From Paenibacillus ginsengarvi (GTDB lineage Bacteria; Bacillota; Bacilli; Paenibacillales; NBRC-103111): 64,000 nucleotides of DNA. Position numbers and translations under genes: made by a program. Below, piece after piece: positions 17,188-25,497 of this stretch. Position 1 is the stretch's first letter. Every line of letters starts with the position of its first letter. Where the stretch lies: contig NZ_RBAH01000006.1 in NCBI RefSeq assembly GCF_003626695.1, forward strand, positions 186,001 to 250,000. The letters run 5' to 3'. The notes under the pieces were generated by a model. It searched no databases, had not been told where the DNA came from, and worked only from the letters and a program-made list of their open reading frames with translations.

Positions 17188-18486
17188 ATGAAAAGAAACA
17201 TGGGGAAAACGTTTGTCTGGAAAGCCGCTTTGAGCTTATTCGTTGCGACCGGTTTGGCCGGCTGCGGTCAGGAGCCTAAGAAATTAGCCGAAGCAGGCCC
17301 AGCGGTCGAAGCCGTCGAACCGATCAAAAGCGAGCCGGTAACGTTGAAAATTTTGTTGTATCAGCCGCTTAGCGACGAAGAATTCAATACGCTGCTTGTC
17401 GAGCCCTTGAAGAAGAAGCATCCGAACATTACGCTCGAAAAAATGAACAGCTCCGTCGAGAACGCGGTTGCCTCAGGCAATATTCCCGACTTGCTCGTTC
17501 ACTGGAACGGCGGCGCCGGCGTATTCATGCAGCTCGGCATTCTCGGAGACATCTCGGACCTCGTCAAGAAGCACAAGGTCGATTTGAACCGGTTTGAGCC
17601 GGCTACGCTTGAAACGATCAAGGCTGTAGCCGGAGGCGGCGATCTGTACGGCCTTCCGTACTCGATGCAATTTAATGCTCTGTATTACAACAAGGATTTG
17701 TTCAACAAGTTCGGCGTGCCTTATCCGAAGGACGGCATGACCTGGGACGAAACGGCGGAGCTTGCCAAGAAGCTGACGCGCATGGAGGGGGACGTCCAGT
17801 ATCGCGGGCTCAGCTACGAGAACATTCACCGGCTAGCTTTTCCGCTATCCCCCGACTACGTAGACGGCAAAACCGATCGAGCAAACGTCAATAACGAATT
17901 GTGGAGAAAAGTGTTCGAGCTTGGCAACCGGATCAGCTCGATCCCGGGGAATAGCCCGACGACGTCGCACGACGACTTTATCAAAAAACAAAATGTGGCC
18001 ATGTACGGCTCCATCAATCTGTTTTATGCGCTCAAAGACGCCGTGAAGAACGGTTTTAATCTGGGCATCGCGCAGTACCCGAGCTTCAAAGACAAGCCGA
18101 ACGTATTCGGTATGGTCGACGCCCACTATATGTTCATTTCCAAGCAAAGCAAGCACAGGGACGCGGCGATGCAGGTGCTCACGACGCTCACGTCGGATGA
18201 GGTGCAGATCGAAAGCGCCAGAAAATTCATCAGAAGCTCCCCGCTCCTGAATCCGGAAACGAAAAAACAATTCGGCGCGGATGCGGATTATTTGAAGGAC
18301 GTAAGCCTGCAATCGATTTTCAAAAGCAAAGCGGCTCCTGCTCCCGCGTTATCCAAATACAACAAGGACGCCGGGAATATCGTGCAGAAAAAGTTCGAGG
18401 AATACAACAAAGGAGTCAAGGACCTCAACACGGCGTTACGGGAAGCGGACGAAGAGATCAACAAGAAAATCGCCGAATTGAAATAA
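17188..18486 (+). CDS. Extracellular solute-binding lipoprotein, family 1 (copy 1)
   Basis: 432 residues. A lipobox LAGC with Cys26 follows a basic N terminus and hydrophobic core, so it is anchored to the outer face of the membrane. The body has the type 1 sugar-binding pattern: TLKILLYQPLSDEEF, LPYSMQFNALYYNKDLF, GVPYPKDGMTWDE, and a hinge region near MYGSINLFYALK. It would capture an oligosaccharide for an ABC transporter, but no permease gene is adjacent, so the partner must be elsewhere. It begins 32 nt after the beta-helix gene (GGGGGTACC RBS) and is followed 12 nt later by a paralogue. Confidence 0.9.
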   Translation: MKRNMGKTFVWKAALSLFVATGLAGCGQEPKKLAEAGPAVEAVEPIKSEPVTLKILLYQPLSDEEFNTLLVEPLKKKHPNITLEKMNSSVENAVASGNIPDLLVHWNGGAGVFMQLGILGDISDLVKKHKVDLNRFEPATLETIKAVAGGGDLYGLPYSMQFNALYYNKDLFNKFGVPYPKDGMTWDETAELAKKLTRMEGDVQYRGLSYENIHRLAFPLSPDYVDGKTDRANVNNELWRKVFELGNRISSIPGNSPTTSHDDFIKKQNVAMYGSINLFYALKDAVKNGFNLGIAQYPSFKDKPNVFGMVDAHYMFISKQSKHRDAAMQVLTTLTSDEVQIESARKFIRSSPLLNPETKKQFGADADYLKDVSLQSIFKSKAAPAPALSKYNKDAGNIVQKKFEEYNKGVKDLNTALREADEEINKKIAELK

Positions 18487-18498
18487 GGGGATACGAAC

Positions 18499-19818
18499 AT
18501 GAAGATGAACAGATTGTTCGCGGCCGGAATGGCGACGGTTATGACAGCGGCAGCCCTCGGCTGCTCGAGCCAAGGCGGAGAAGGGGCGAAGGCATCGGCT
18601 ACACCCGGAACGGTCAAGGCAAACGAGCCGGCCAAGCCGCTCGAACCGGTAACGCTCAAAGTACTCGCGCCCGACTCGTATTTGCCCGCCGGAGACTTTC
18701 AGGCTTTGATTACCGATCCGGTAAAGAAAAAGTACCCGCATCTTACGGTCGAGAAGGTCACGGGAAATTTGGCCGATTTCGTAGCTTCCCGGCAGCAGCT
18801 CGATTTCTGGGTATCGTATAACGGCGAGCTGTCCAATCACTTGGATGAGGGCATCTACACTGACATTAACCCGCTGGCCAAAAAATTCAATTTCGACTTG
18901 AGTAAGTTCGACCAGGGTGCGCTGGACGTAATCCGGCAGTATTCGGCCAACGGCGAATTAATCGCGCTTCCTTACGCCGAGAATGTCATCGGTTTGTACT
19001 ACAACAAAGATATTTTCGATAAATTCGGCGTGCCTTATCCGAAGGACGGCATGACCTGGGACGAAGCGATCGAATTGTCCCGCAAGCTGTCCCGCCAGGA
19101 CGGGGGAGTCAATTATTACGGGCTGCAATCGACCGAGCTTTCGTTAATCGCCCAAAAGTCGCTGCCCTATATCGATTACAAAACGAATAACGTCCTCGTT
19201 AACAGTGAGCCTTACAAGAAAGCGTTCGAGCTCGGCCAGACCCTATTTTCGGTGCCGAACAATCCTTACCTCGGCTCCTACCAAACAATGTACGACCGGT
19301 TTATGAAAGACAAGACGGTCGCCATGCTGGCGCCGCAAGGCAATCTGTTCTCGCAGCTCAAGGATATCCCGAATCTGAATTGGGACATTGTTCAGAAGCC
19401 TTATTACAAAGACAATCCGAACATAAGCGGCTGGTACAACATTCATCTGATGATTCCGACCAAGATGAGCAAATACCCCGACGATCAGATGCGGGTGCTG
19501 GAAGTGCTGTTTTCCGATGAAGTCCAGACGGTTATGGCTAAGAAGACGGCGCGAAAATCGACGCTTAAGGATCCGAAGTATATCCAGATGTTCGGCGAGG
19601 AAATGCCCGAGCTAAAGGGGAAAAACATCACCGGCATGTTTAAGGGGAAATCGGGTCCGGCTCCTGGACTATCGCGCCATTACAGCAAAGCCACAACGCT
19701 GATGGAGGCGGAATTTACCAAGGTGGCCAAAAACGAGAAAGATGTTAATACGGCGCTTCGCGATCTGGAGGATCAGATCAAGCAGTATATTGCGACTCAG
19801 GAAAATCCGAAAAAATAA
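18499..19818 (+). CDS. Extracellular solute-binding lipoprotein, family 1 (copy 2)
   Basis: 439 residues, lipobox AALGC with Cys22, then a SSQGGEGAKAS linker. It is a paralogue of the preceding protein: both share YNKD(L/I)F(N/D)KFGVPYPKDGMTWDE, and at DNA level 42 bases (TTCGGCGTGCC to GACGAA) are identical in the two genes, at about 17707-17750 and 19024-19067. The rest has diverged (for example the DILVHWNGG-type region differs). It lacks adjacent permeases too. RBS AAGGGGATACGAAC. A terminator follows, closing the 13.4-19.9 kb unit. Confidence 0.9.
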   Translation: MKMNRLFAAGMATVMTAAALGCSSQGGEGAKASATPGTVKANEPAKPLEPVTLKVLAPDSYLPAGDFQALITDPVKKKYPHLTVEKVTGNLADFVASRQQLDFWVSYNGELSNHLDEGIYTDINPLAKKFNFDLSKFDQGALDVIRQYSANGELIALPYAENVIGLYYNKDIFDKFGVPYPKDGMTWDEAIELSRKLSRQDGGVNYYGLQSTELSLIAQKSLPYIDYKTNNVLVNSEPYKKAFELGQTLFSVPNNPYLGSYQTMYDRFMKDKTVAMLAPQGNLFSQLKDIPNLNWDIVQKPYYKDNPNISGWYNIHLMIPTKMSKYPDDQMRVLEVLFSDEVQTVMAKKTARKSTLKDPKYIQMFGEEMPELKGKNITGMFKGKSGPAPGLSRHYSKATTLMEAEFTKVAKNEKDVNTALRDLEDQIKQYIATQENPKK

Positions 19819-19845
19819 ACTTGTTGCCGCGATTTGCTCGCGTCC

Positions 19846-19885
19846 GGACGTACTTCTCCTCGGAGGTACGTCCTTTCCTTTTTGT
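19846..19885 (+). terminator. Terminator after the solute-binding protein pair
   Basis: GGACGTAC (19846-19853) pairs with GTACGTCC (19866-19873), with further partial pairing in TTCTCC/GGAG, followed by TTTCCTTTTTG. Confidence 0.85.
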
Positions 19886-19952
19886 TTTCCCGGTCAACGA
19901 CTGCCGCCGATATGGTAAAATTGGAATAACACTTAGAAGCGGGAGGGCTGCT

Positions 19953-20864
19953 ATGCGCGGTTTGAAGGAATATGCGACCGAATATGCCAAAATGGCGTTT
20001 TACAAGCCGTCCGCTCTGGAGAGGGCGATCGGCCTATGCCCGATGTTCGCCGGCCGGATGGTGGCCAAGCCGCATTACCAAACGATACCGCGCACGTACG
20101 CGTATTTTATCGTGCAGTTCGTGCTGGACGGTCAGATGATGTTTCAGGCGGACGGGGAGCCCGTTTATTTGGACAAGGGCGATATGTTCTGCCTGTTTCC
20201 GGAGAAGGCGGTGGAATACGGGGTTATACCGGAGAAGCCGCAGCTTCAACTGATCTGGTTCGGTCTGGAAGGGGAGGGCGTGCGCTATTTGCTGCAAAGC
20301 GTAGGCATTACCGAGGAGCGGCCGTATGCGCGCAAGGCGATTTCGCCGGGAATACCGGGGATGCTGCATCAATTGCTGGACGAATTTTTGCTGCTGAAGT
20401 CCGGCGGCGGCAGCTACTACCGCTGGGTTAGCAGGCTGTACGAGGTGTTCGATCAGCTGATCGTCGCCAAACCGCCCGGTCCCGCGCACGCACGCGACAA
20501 AAACGCGTACGAATGGATCAAGGAAAGCGAAACGTTCATGACCATGCATTACAATGAGGCCATTTCCGTTCAGGACGTCGCCGATTACGTCGGCATTCAC
20601 CGCTCGCATTTTACGGTAGCGTTTACGAAGCTGCTTGGCATCTCGCCGGGGCAATATTTGCTGCGGCTGCGGATGAATAACGGCGCCCGGATGCTCGAGG
20701 AAACCGATTTTTCGATCACCGAGATCGCGCTGTCGCTCGGCTATTCGGATATTTTCGCATTCACAAGAGCATTCAGCAATCATTACCGAATGCCCCCGAG
20801 CGTATATCGGACAAGCCGAAGGAGCGAGCAGCGGCAAGATGAACCGCCTTCGCTCCTCCCGTAA
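19953..20864 (+). CDS. AraC-family transcriptional regulator
   Basis: 303 residues. The N-terminal part has a cupin-like sensor pattern (FVLDGQMMFQADGEPVYLDKGDMF), and the C-terminal ~100 residues hold two helix-turn-helix motifs: ISVQDVADYVGIHRSHFTVA and FSITEIALSLGYSDIFAFTR, ending in the P-x-x-Y-R signature (MPPSVYR). ATG 19953 follows GGGAGGG; the frame upstream runs through the previous terminator and is not coding. It lies directly after the beta-helix/solute-binding cluster on the same strand but has its own leader, and is the most likely regulator of that cluster, responding to a sugar. Confidence 0.9.
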   Translation: MRGLKEYATEYAKMAFYKPSALERAIGLCPMFAGRMVAKPHYQTIPRTYAYFIVQFVLDGQMMFQADGEPVYLDKGDMFCLFPEKAVEYGVIPEKPQLQLIWFGLEGEGVRYLLQSVGITEERPYARKAISPGIPGMLHQLLDEFLLLKSGGGSYYRWVSRLYEVFDQLIVAKPPGPAHARDKNAYEWIKESETFMTMHYNEAISVQDVADYVGIHRSHFTVAFTKLLGISPGQYLLRLRMNNGARMLEETDFSITEIALSLGYSDIFAFTRAFSNHYRMPPSVYRTSRRSEQRQDEPPSLLP

Positions 20865-20876
20865 CAGGTTCGCGCT

Positions 20877-22100
20877 TTATATGGCCCCATGCCGGGCTTC
20901 CTTTCCGGACCGCTTCTCCTCGATGCAGTCGACGACGTAGGCGGCGAAGGGCAGCGAGCAGGTAAAGGCGGGTGATACGGCGTTCAGGACGTGCATCGAC
21001 TCGCCATCGCCTTCGAGCACGAAGTCTTGAACAAGCTCGAGCGTTTCCTTATGCAGCAGTTGAGCGCGAATGCCCGGCTTAGCAAACGCGCCGAACTGTG
21101 CGGGATCGAGCTTGCGGCTTAGCAGCAACGCAAGTCCGATCAAGTTTGCTTTGCGGTACTTTTTGATTTCCTCGAGCGCCAGCCGGCGAAACTGGAAGGC
21201 GTTCGTCCAGAGCAGCTTCGTCTCGTAACAGGCGATCCGGATAAACTCGCCCAGCCGGAAACGGCTGAGGCCCTTATAATTTTCCCGCCATAAGGCCGGA
21301 ATGGCCGTCGGACCGATCTTGACCGCGCCGTCCGCCGTTTTCGTCACATGCACGCCGAGGAAAGGGTTGCCAAGGTTCGGCACCGGATAAATATGCATGC
21401 GCGCATCCACGGCTGCCGGGGCGTACTTCAAGTAAATCCCCTTGAACGGAATAATCGTATAAGCTGTTCCGAAACCGAAATCGTGAGCGATCCGGTCGGC
21501 GTACAGGCCGGCGGCGTTAATGAAATAGCTGCATTCGATAACGCCTCCGCTCGTCCGGATCGCGCCTTTTTCCCGCCTCTTGTACCCGGTGTTGTAGAGC
21601 AGCTCGACGCCGCCGGTCGCGATCTCGTCTCTCAAACACCGGCATACCGCCACCGGATCGACCGAGGCGGTCGTCGGCGAATACAGCGCCTTCTGGTACG
21701 TCCGGGCGTTCGGATCGAGGCGCGCCGCCTCCGACTCGTCCACCCAGTGCAGCTCGACGCCGTTTCGCTCCGCCCGCCGCTTGAGCTCCTCCAAGCCCCG
21801 CAGCTCGGATGCGTCCTTCGCGACGACCAGCTTGCCGCATTCGTTAACTTCGATTCCCCTGAGCTTGCAGTACGCCTTCATCGCGCGGTTGCCGTCGCGG
21901 GTAAAGCGGGCTTTCAGGCTGTCCGCCGCATAGTAGAAGCCCGCATGGAGCACGCCGCTGTTCCGCCCGCTCGCATGCTGCGCTACATCCGCTTCCTTCT
22001 CGATCACGACGATGCGCGCGTTCGGCTCCCGCTTCATCAGCTCTCTGGCGATCGATAGGCCGACGATTCCGGCGCCTGCGATTAAGTAGTCGCACCGCAT
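20877..22100 (-). CDS. lhgO: L-2-hydroxyglutarate oxidase
   Basis: About 407 residues, FAD-dependent oxidation of L-2-hydroxyglutarate to 2-oxoglutarate. The N-terminal FAD motif is YLIAGAGIVGLSIARELMKR, followed by VVIEKE, then SGRNSGVLHAGFYYAADSLKA, which is a characteristic stretch of LhgO. FIRIACYETKLLW and YPVPNLGNPFLGVHVT also match the family. The ATG at 22100 overlaps the stop of the upstream oxidoreductase by one base (TGATG), so the two are coupled; a GTG one codon earlier is also possible. GGGAG lies about 9 nt upstream. The pairing with a GH109-like oxidoreductase is unusual. Confidence 0.88.
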   Translation of the reverse strand: MRCDYLIAGAGIVGLSIARELMKREPNARIVVIEKEADVAQHASGRNSGVLHAGFYYAADSLKARFTRDGNRAMKAYCKLRGIEVNECGKLVVAKDASELRGLEELKRRAERNGVELHWVDESEAARLDPNARTYQKALYSPTTASVDPVAVCRCLRDEIATGGVELLYNTGYKRREKGAIRTSGGVIECSYFINAAGLYADRIAHDFGFGTAYTIIPFKGIYLKYAPAAVDARMHIYPVPNLGNPFLGVHVTKTADGAVKIGPTAIPALWRENYKGLSRFRLGEFIRIACYETKLLWTNAFQFRRLALEEIKKYRKANLIGLALLLSRKLDPAQFGAFAKPGIRAQLLHKETLELVQDFVLEGDGESMHVLNAVSPAFTCSLPFAAYVVDCIEEKRSGKEARHGAI

Positions 22101-23335
22101 CACGCTTCGCTCCCGGGGGCGCGGACGGCTTCAGTCCGGTTGAAACGGGGGAACTTGACCGGCTTTCCTTGCGTTTCCACCGATAGGACGGATAGCGGAA
22201 ATACCGAGGTCCACATTACCGCATCGTATACGTCGATAAGCGGCCGCCGCTTCTCGAGGATGGCTGAGCTGAACTCGTCCAGCACGAAAAAGTCGCTGCC
22301 TCCGTGCCCGGCGTTTCCGGCTTGTGCCCGCCATTTGCGCCAGGCTGGGTGCTCGTACTGCTCCGCATACGTCCAGAGCGACTCCCACTCCGCCCGCGGC
22401 TCCCCGTGCCTTTGCGGCGACACGCCGGGCGAGCGGCCGCCGATCCATACGATAGGGTCCTCGTCCTTGTGCCTTCCCGACAAAAACGCGCCGTTCGCCC
22501 CCTGCAGCCCGTAATGCGCGTTCTGAATCGGCCGGGCCGATTTGACGTCGTACCGCAGCTGGATGAGGACGCCGTTTCTCGTCTTGATCAGCGCGACGGC
22601 GGAATCGCCCTGCCGCCAATAATCGCGGTCCGCTCCGGGATGAGCGTCGCCGAACAGCTCGCGGAAGTAGCTGTGATTCGCGACCTCCTTCGATACGAAG
22701 CAGGTCATCGATTCGAGGGTATCGCCGTTTGGCTCATGCATCCGCAGCCAATGGGCGAGCGGGCCGAGCGAATGGGTCGGATATACGACTCCGTTCACGT
22801 CTCTGCGCAAACGCCCCCGCCAGGTGAGCGTGCCATCCGAACTATGCTGCAAATGCCGGACGTCGTGGATGTAGCCGCCCTCGGCGAACGATATTTCGCC
22901 GAAGAGGCCAGCATGCGCCATTTGCGCCACCATCATATTGGAGCGGGTGAACAAGCAATTTTCGGCCATCATGTAGGTCAGACCGGATTGCTCGACCGCC
23001 TCCACGAGCGCCCAGCATTCCTCAATCGTGGTCGCCGCGATCACTTCGCTCAGCACGTGCTTGCCTGCGCGAAGCGCCTGAATCGACTGTTCGGCGTGCA
23101 CGGTGAACGGCGTGGCGAGAAACACCGCATCGATATCGGGGCATTCGAGCAATTTTTCGTAGCTGGTAAACGTAAGCAGATCGGGCCGATCTTCCTTCCA
23201 CCTAGCGATCATCTCTTCGCGCTTGTCGCAAAAGGCGACGAGCTGCAGCTGATCCGCCAGCGGTGCGAGCACTTTAAGAAAGGCGGCTCCGCGGCTGCCG
23301 CCGACGATAGCGAGCTTTACAGGTCCAGAACTCAA
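22100..23335 (-). CDS. Gfo/Idh/MocA oxidoreductase, GH109-like
   Basis: 411 residues. The NAD site is AIVGGSRGAAFL at the N terminus. The usual EKP motif of dehydrogenases is replaced by LSEVIAATT. The segments FAEGGYIHDVRH, VVYPTHSLGPLAHWL, DTLESMTC and LQGANGAFLSGR resemble glycoside hydrolase family 109, whose members use NAD in a redox-assisted cleavage of alpha-N-acetylgalactosaminides. It could therefore be a glycosidase rather than a dehydrogenase. No signal peptide. The gene is first in a two-gene unit with lhgO and divergent from a DeoR regulator. Start ATG 23335 is the first in frame. Confidence 0.8.
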   Translation of the reverse strand: MSSGPVKLAIVGGSRGAAFLKVLAPLADQLQLVAFCDKREEMIARWKEDRPDLLTFTSYEKLLECPDIDAVFLATPFTVHAEQSIQALRAGKHVLSEVIAATTIEECWALVEAVEQSGLTYMMAENCLFTRSNMMVAQMAHAGLFGEISFAEGGYIHDVRHLQHSSDGTLTWRGRLRRDVNGVVYPTHSLGPLAHWLRMHEPNGDTLESMTCFVSKEVANHSYFRELFGDAHPGADRDYWRQGDSAVALIKTRNGVLIQLRYDVKSARPIQNAHYGLQGANGAFLSGRHKDEDPIVWIGGRSPGVSPQRHGEPRAEWESLWTYAEQYEHPAWRKWRAQAGNAGHGGSDFFVLDEFSSAILEKRRPLIDVYDAVMWTSVFPLSVLSVETQGKPVKFPRFNRTEAVRAPGSEA

Positions 23336-23523
23336 GTGACAAAACCTCCGTATGCAAGCAGGATGATGGATTCGCCCCTATCATAATCTTTTTCCCGGTA
23401 CGGATGAATGTCACAATGTTCGATCGGGGTTGCCATTTTGTGCGGAGGATCATGGGCCCTCCGGAGTGTCTTTTCCACCGCCTTCACATTCGTTAACGTT
23501 TGCCCTGTGTGACAGGCGGCAAG

Positions 23524-23552
23524 TTGACAAAGCGGTCGCCGCTTCGTAAGCT
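23524..23552 (+). promoter_or_regulatory. Candidate promoter and DeoR operator
   Basis: A consensus -35 TTGACA (23524-23529) is followed after 17 nt by TAAGCT, a weak -10. Within the spacer sits a perfect inverted repeat AAGCGG-TCG-CCGCTT (23530-23544). The position, about 90 nt before the deoR-type gene, fits autoregulation or control of the divergent oxidoreductase gene. Confidence 0.45.
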
Positions 23553-23635
23553 AGGAGAAAATAGAAACGAGCATAATCATACAGCGAACAAACAAAACTG
23601 CGCGTACATAGCGCCATAATCGGGAGGGTCCATCC

Positions 23636-24397
23636 ATGCTCGCGGCAGAACGGAAAATGCGCATTGTGGAATTTGTGAAACAAAATCGGGTCGCTTCGGT
23701 CGCCGCGCTGGCGGCGGCGTTTCAGGTGCACGAGGCGACGATCAGGCGCGATCTGGCCGAGATCGAACAGGAAGGACTGCTGAAGCGTACGCACGGCGGC
23801 GTGATTGTCGATCAGGGGGCCAACAGGGAGCCGTCCTTCACGGAACGAGCGCACGATCAGCTCGATCAGAAGAAAAGGATCGGCAAGCGGGCCGCCGAGC
23901 TTGTCGAGGACGGGGACCATATCATACTCGATTCCGGCACGACGACGTTCCATATCGCCCAGCATCTCGTCGACCGCTCCAACATTACGGTCGTGACGAA
24001 CGATATAAACATCGCTGCCGAGCTGCGCGATTCGAAAGGAATCTCCGTTCTGGTGACGGGCGGCTCGCTGTATCATTCGAGCTATATGCTGAACGGGATG
24101 TTTACGGATCAGATCCTTTCGACGCTTCACGTGCAGAAGGCGTTTATCGGCACGCCGGCGATCCATACGAAGCACGGCCTGACCCACCCGGAAGCGCAGC
24201 TTGTGCCGACGAAGCAGGGGATGATCCGGGCGGCGCAGGAAATTATCGTCGTCGCCGACGACACGAAGATCGGCAAAGCATCGCTGCATTCGGTCGCTCC
24301 CCTATCGGCGGTGCACACGTTCATTACCGGCGAGGAGGCGTCCGAGGCGCAAGTGCAGCGTTTCCGCGACGGTGGGGTGAAGGTAATCACCGTCTGA
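23636..24397 (+). CDS. DeoR/GlpR-family transcriptional regulator
   Basis: 253 residues. N-terminal helix-turn-helix: ALAAAFQVHEATIRRDLAEI and the family signature LLKRTHGGV. C-terminal sugar-phosphate sensing domain with ILDSGTTTFHIAQHL and NITVVTNDINIAAEL, which form the phosphate-binding loop shared with ribose-5-phosphate isomerase-type folds. It would repress a sugar operon in the absence of a phosphorylated sugar. ATG 23636 follows GGGAGGGTCCATCC. Divergent from the GH109-like/lhgO unit, its likely target. Confidence 0.9.
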   Translation: MLAAERKMRIVEFVKQNRVASVAALAAAFQVHEATIRRDLAEIEQEGLLKRTHGGVIVDQGANREPSFTERAHDQLDQKKRIGKRAAELVEDGDHIILDSGTTTFHIAQHLVDRSNITVVTNDINIAAELRDSKGISVLVTGGSLYHSSYMLNGMFTDQILSTLHVQKAFIGTPAIHTKHGLTHPEAQLVPTKQGMIRAAQEIIVVADDTKIGKASLHSVAPLSAVHTFITGEEASEAQVQRFRDGGVKVITV

Positions 24398-24431
24398 GCG
24401 GTAAAACGCCGACGGGAGCTACAGTACATGA

Positions 24432-24476
24432 AAAGCTTGTTGCTTGGATTCGAGCAGCAGGCTTTTTCTTTTTTTT
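24432..24476 (+). terminator. Terminator between deoR-type and tetR-type genes
   Basis: AAGCTTGTTGCT and AGCAGCAGGCTT form a 12-bp stem with two G-U pairs, followed by TTTTCTTTTTTTT. The convergent arrangement means it may act in both directions. Confidence 0.8.
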
Positions 24477-24486
24477 GCCGAAGGAG

Positions 24487-25389
24487 TTAATGTTGCATGG
24501 CCGGCTGATTCAGCATAAGGACGAGTTGGTTTGTATAAGGTCTCAGATCACCGATCGTATCTAGGAAAGTAATGTACACCCTTACGAGGGTGCTATTCGG
24601 CTTCGGTTGCCCGAGCTCGCGCTGCAGCAGGCCGACGACCTCCAGCAGCTCCTCCCGGATACGCATCGGCTGGGGCAGCTCCTTAATCTTGAGAACAACA
24701 ACGTTAAGAAAGGCCTCCAGGTTGGCCTGCCGAGCCTCGTCGCTCAGCGGGCTGATGTCGTTGAAATAAGCGTTCGAAGCTTTGAGTACCGGCTCCGCTC
24801 CGCTTGCGATCAAATCGCCGACGATCGCTTCCATCCGATCCACGAGAAATCCGGCCAAATCCGACATGGGGACTGAGATCGCAGCTTGAACCGAATGAGA
24901 TAAATATTCCCTGAGCATACCGCGGAAGATGGCGACGGTATCTCCGAGATAAGGGACGATAGGCTCGCCGTACGCTTCGCGGAAGCAGTCGAGATGCATC
25001 GTAAGCAGTGTCGCTCGTTTTTTACGCCATTCGATCAGAAAATTTTCGTTGCTTGTAATCGGCAAATCTTTGAATTCGCGGGTGAAAAAATAGTTTTCAA
25101 GCATAAATTGCAGCTGGTATTCGATCTTGCGGCGCAAGCTTTCCTTTGGCGAATGGCCCTCTAATCGAAGTGTCCGGTCGAGCGTTCGGGCTTCTTCGAA
25201 AAGGGTCCGGTGTACCTCGACGAACACCCCGGTAAACAGATCCTCCTTCGAGGGAAAAATTTTGTAGATGCTCGCTTTCGCCATGCCGCAAGCTTCCGCG
25301 ATGTCCTGCATGGAGGCAGCGAAATATCCTTTTTCTTTGAAAATGCGCATAGCTGTTTCGATAATTTGTTGTCTTTTGAATTGTTCCAT
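24487..25389 (-). CDS. TetR/AcrR-family transcriptional regulator
   Basis: 300 residues, longer than the usual ~200. The N-terminal helix-turn-helix is standard: IIETAMRIFKEKGYFAASMQ, then DIAEACGMAKASIYKIFPSK. The C-terminal ligand domain is unusually long (about 240 residues, helical). ATG 25389 is used; the in-frame GTG three codons earlier lies in the ribosome site GAGGTGG. Divergent from the MBL hydrolase/AbrB-type membrane protein operon, which it probably represses, with candidate operators between them. Confidence 0.9.
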   Translation of the reverse strand: MEQFKRQQIIETAMRIFKEKGYFAASMQDIAEACGMAKASIYKIFPSKEDLFTGVFVEVHRTLFEEARTLDRTLRLEGHSPKESLRRKIEYQLQFMLENYFFTREFKDLPITSNENFLIEWRKKRATLLTMHLDCFREAYGEPIVPYLGDTVAIFRGMLREYLSHSVQAAISVPMSDLAGFLVDRMEAIVGDLIASGAEPVLKASNAYFNDISPLSDEARQANLEAFLNVVVLKIKELPQPMRIREELLEVVGLLQRELGQPKPNSTLVRVYITFLDTIGDLRPYTNQLVLMLNQPAMQH

Positions 25390-25449
25390 TCCTACCACCT
25401 CTATACCTACACATTCTGACAGGTCCCCATCTGATGGTCAATAAACGAA

Positions 25450-25479
25450 TTGACACCAAAAACTTATAAGTCATATAAT
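25450..25479 (+). promoter_or_regulatory. Promoter with internal palindrome before the MBL hydrolase
   Basis: TTGACA (25450-25455), 18 nt, TATAAT (25474-25479): both hexamers are perfect consensus. The spacer holds the perfect 10-bp palindrome ACTTATAAGT (25462-25471), and just downstream lies AACTC-GT-GAGTT (25481-25492). Both are candidate sites for the divergent TetR protein. Confidence 0.8.
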
Positions 25480-25497
25480 GAACTCGTGAGTTTTCGG

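Noticed and set aside
22304..23386. 360-codon plus-strand open frame opposite the GH109-like gene
   Set aside because: Antisense shadow; no motifs and it runs through the start region of the real gene.
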